This document shows, one piece after another, positions 62,031 to 64,000 of a DNA stretch of 64,000 nucleotides. The position numbers and the translations under genes were made by a program. The notes beneath the pieces were generated by a model. It was not told the origin of the DNA, did no database searches, and saw only the letters and a list, made by a program, of their open reading frames with translations. Within the stretch, counting starts at the first letter, position 1; every line of letters starts with the position of its first letter. Origin of the DNA: Muribaculaceae bacterium (lineage in GTDB: Bacteria; Bacteroidota; Bacteroidia; Bacteroidales; Muribaculaceae); the NCBI GenBank assembly GCA_017621225.1, contig JAGATN010000021.1, forward strand, positions 116,333 to 180,332, read 5' to 3'.

Positions 62031-63440
62031 TCACCTAATGGTCAACTTAACGACGTTTTCCACATGTTGCGTATGAGGAAACATATCAACGGGCTGTATG
62101 GCATCGACCACATATTTGGCATCGAGCAACGCGAGGTCGCGCGCTTGCGTTGCCGGATTGCAGCTTACGTACACGATGCGTCGCGGTTGGGCGTTGAGAA
62201 TTACGTTTACCACATCTTCGTGCATTCCGGCTCGGGGCGGATCGATTATCATAACGTCCGGACGACCATGCTCGTTAATGAACTCTTCGGTAAGTATGTC
62301 CTTCATGTCGCCGGCATAGAATTCGGTATTCGTAATTCCATTCACCGCTGAATTGATTTTTGCGTCGGCAATGGCGTCGGCCACATATTCTATTCCTATT
62401 ACGTGCTTGGCTTTTCGGGCTACGAAATTTGCAATGGTGCCGGTGCCGGTGTACAAATCGTAGACCAGCTCATTGCCGGTGAGATCCGCGAACTCGCGCG
62501 CCACCTTATACAATTCGTAGGCCTGTATGGAATTGGTCTGATAAAACGACTTGGGCCCTACCCTAAACTTCAAGCCTTCCATTTCTTCTTCTATGTAAGG
62601 CATGCCTCGGTAAAGCACTATGTTTTGGTCGGCTATGGTGTCGTTTACCTTAGTGTTGACCACGTATTGAAGCGATGTGATCTCGGGGAATTCATTAGCT
62701 ATGGCTTCCATCAGTTCGTTTATGCGCTCTCGGTCATCGCAGCCAAATACCATTACGGCCATTACGTGCCCGGTCGACGCGATGCGCAGCATCAACGTGC
62801 GCAACAATCCTTGCTGCGCTTTCAAATCATAAAAGGTGTAGCCATGCTCTTTCCCGAAATTTTTCACGAACAATCTGATTTTGTTCGACAGGTCGTCCTG
62901 CAAATGACATTTTTTGATGTCAAGCACCTTGTCGAATGCTCCGGGGATGTGAAATCCTGCGGCATCGCGATCGGGAAAATCCAATCCGCTTCGAAGTTGC
63001 TCGAATGTAAGCCATGCTTTGTTCGAGAACGTATACTCCATTTTATTACGGTATTCCCATATGTTTTTCGAAGCCAATATCGGCGATATCTCCGGAATGT
63101 CGATTTTTGCAATGCGCTCAAGGGCATCTTTGACCTGGCGTTGCTTGCATTTCAATTGATATTCGTATGGCAAATGCTGCCATCTGCATCCGCCGCACAC
63201 GGTGAAATGCTCACATTTGGGCGTCATCCTTATTGGCGACGGGGTTACGATTCGCTCAATGTGCCCTTCGGCATAATTGCGCTTTTTCCTATCTATTTTA
63301 ACGTCTACTATGTCGCCGGGCGCGCCGTATGGTACGAATACTACAAAGTCGTCGACTTTCGCCAAGCTGTTGCCTTCGGCAGCCACATCTACTATCTGTA
63401 TTTCAGAGAGCAATGGAAGTTCTTTTCGTTTACGTGCCAC
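62031..63440 (-). CDS. rlmD: 23S rRNA (uracil-5-)-methyltransferase RlmD
   Basis: Methylates a 23S rRNA uracil with SAM. The 469-residue protein has an N-terminal TRAM domain, an iron-sulfur Cys set (CEHFTVCGGC with a further Cys near residue 187), a Rossmann SAM domain (DLYTGTGTIANFVA) and the catalytic Cys in VSCNPATQARDL. The start is a GTG at 63440 (VARKRKELP). A TTG at 63473 would open the frame further, but its bases lie within the -7 element, so it cannot be a translation start. The RlmD or RlmCD sub-family cannot be fixed from sequence alone. Confidence 0.9.
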   Translation of the reverse strand: MARKRKELPLLSEIQIVDVAAEGNSLAKVDDFVVFVPYGAPGDIVDVKIDRKKRNYAEGHIERIVTPSPIRMTPKCEHFTVCGGCRWQHLPYEYQLKCKQRQVKDALERIAKIDIPEISPILASKNIWEYRNKMEYTFSNKAWLTFEQLRSGLDFPDRDAAGFHIPGAFDKVLDIKKCHLQDDLSNKIRLFVKNFGKEHGYTFYDLKAQQGLLRTLMLRIASTGHVMAVMVFGCDDRERINELMEAIANEFPEITSLQYVVNTKVNDTIADQNIVLYRGMPYIEEEMEGLKFRVGPKSFYQTNSIQAYELYKVAREFADLTGNELVYDLYTGTGTIANFVARKAKHVIGIEYVADAIADAKINSAVNGITNTEFYAGDMKDILTEEFINEHGRPDVMIIDPPRAGMHEDVVNVILNAQPRRIVYVSCNPATQARDLALLDAKYVVDAIQPVDMFPHTQHVENVVKLTIR

Positions 63441-63470
63441 TTGTTTGTGATTAATTGATAAAACAAGTTG

Positions 63471-63478
63471 CAAAGCTA
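63471..63478 (-). promoter_or_regulatory. -7 element for rlmD
   Basis: On the minus strand TAGCTTTG fits TAnnTTTG and ends 31 bases before the GTG start. No clear -33 tetramer is found. Confidence 0.5.
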
Positions 63479-63551
63479 CACATTAAACATAAAATATCGG
63501 CCATTTCTAATAAAATCTTTAAAAATAATTTCAAATACGGGAATAAAGTTC

Positions 63552-63559
63552 TATTTTTG
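63552..63559 (+). promoter_or_regulatory. -7 element for ppdK
   Basis: TATTTTTG fits TAnnTTTG and leaves a leader of about 80 bases before the ppdK ATG. The -33 position reads TTTC at best. Confidence 0.5.
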
Positions 63560-63638
63560 CAGTAAACTCTCCTCGGACTAATAAAATCAAATGGATTTTT
63601 ACGTTATCGAAATTCAATATTAATTTAATTTTCAACCA

Positions 63639-64000
63639 ATGAAAAGAGTCTACACGTTTGGAGATGGCAAAGCTGAAGGCAACGCTTCAATGCGCAATCT
63701 CCTTGGCGGTAAAGGCGCTAATCTCGCCGAAATGAACTTGCTGGGCATGCCAGTACCTCCCGGCTTCACAATCACTACTGAAGTTTGTACCGAATACACC
63801 CAGTATGGTCGTGACGAAGTAGTGAAAAGAATCAAGAAGGAAGTCGAAGAAGCTATTTCTCACGTTGAACAACTCACCAAAACCAAATTCAACGATCCGG
63901 CTAATCCCCTGCTCGTATCCGTTCGCTCCGGTGCGCGCGCGTCCATGCCGGGTATGATGGACACCGTACTTAATTTTGGCATGAACGATGCTACCGTGGC
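63639..64000 (+). CDS. ppdK: pyruvate phosphate dikinase, N-terminal fragment
   Basis: The first 120 residues of pyruvate,phosphate dikinase, cut by the window edge. It converts PEP, AMP and PPi to pyruvate, ATP and phosphate. The start ATG at 63639 is followed by [15 protein letters not shown], then [12 protein letters not shown] and GLPVPPGF-like [12 protein letters not shown] of the nucleotide-binding domain, and [17 protein letters not shown], which is diagnostic for PPDK. A -7 element lies upstream. Confidence 0.93.
   Translation, partial: MKRVYTFGDGKAEGNASMRNLLGGKGANLAEMNLLGMPVPPGFTITTEVCTEYTQYGRDEVVKRIKKEVEEAISHVEQLTKTKFNDPANPLLVSVRSGARASMPGMMDTVLNFGMNDATV

Noticed and set aside
62403-63458. 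351-codon open frame on the plus strand
   Set aside because: Entirely antisense to rlmD, which has clear family motifs; the translated sequence has no recognisable domain.
63471-63473. TTG start for rlmD
   Set aside because: The codon lies within the -7 element TAGCTTTG; the GTG at 63440 gives the expected N-terminus and a leader.

Overview
The window reads as chromosome of a Bacteroidales bacterium, probably close to Muribaculaceae (the family is an inference). Most genes with a visible promoter carry the Bacteroidetes -33/-7 signal (TTTG, 19-20 bases, TAnnTTTG) rather than -35/-10 boxes. The gene content is typical of the phylum: a complete Bat (aerotolerance) operon, DUF4290, a DUF5686 outer-membrane protein, a GH97 glycosidase, an EF-G paralogue lacking the catalytic His, an S16 protein with a long tail and a MurA with Asp in place of the catalytic Cys. 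No rRNA, tRNA, CRISPR array, prophage or transposase gene was found.

Layout. 1-8.5 kb: lptB-udk (LPS export, pyrimidine salvage), mlaE-mlaF (lipid transport), a small lipoprotein, EF-G2 and lon. 8.6-17.2 kb: an MG2/carboxypeptidase-regulatory-like envelope gene broken by two frameshifts, then an NtrB/NtrC-type two-component pair divergent from a permease-ATPase pair that has a sigma-54-like promoter. 17.3-24 kb: a MITE-like element, sodB, a serine hydrolase, the agmatine-to-putrescine genes aguA-aguB, and lysC-lysA. 24-29 kb: clpP-clpX-recQ-ftsE on the minus strand. 29-39.8 kb: GH97, a PBP4-type carboxypeptidase, tetR-fabH-fabG, DUF4290-rimM and neighbours, proS and a GT2 glycosyltransferase. 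39.8-51.4 kb: a second MITE-like element, an HU gene and an HU-like gene with a membrane anchor, the eight-gene Bat operon, a small HTH protein and a universal stress protein. 51.4-64 kb: murB-murA, DUF5686, a third MITE-like element, rsmG with a metallo-hydrolase, glnS with a TPR gene, a short repeat, rpsP, rlmD and the start of ppdK at the right edge.

The most unusual structure lies between genes. Three dispersed elements (about 17.3, 39.8 and 56.5 kb), each with terminal inverted repeats and a long imperfect palindrome, share a central motif: GAAGRAG, a short hairpin, then YGACTGAA. The hairpin stem differs between elements by compensatory base-pair changes, as expected for selection on a folded RNA or single-stranded DNA. 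A fourth, short element (61.2 kb) keeps the ends of the second one and overlaps the glnS promoter region.

Other points: a sigma-54 activator beside a good -24/-12 candidate with an upstream palindrome, a second such site before lon, EF-G2 active-site loss, MurA Cys-to-Asp, an HU-type protein with a C-terminal transmembrane helix, and three genes whose -7 element sits only 4-8 bases before the start codon, suggesting leaderless mRNAs. All functions are assigned by reading motifs; no database search was run.
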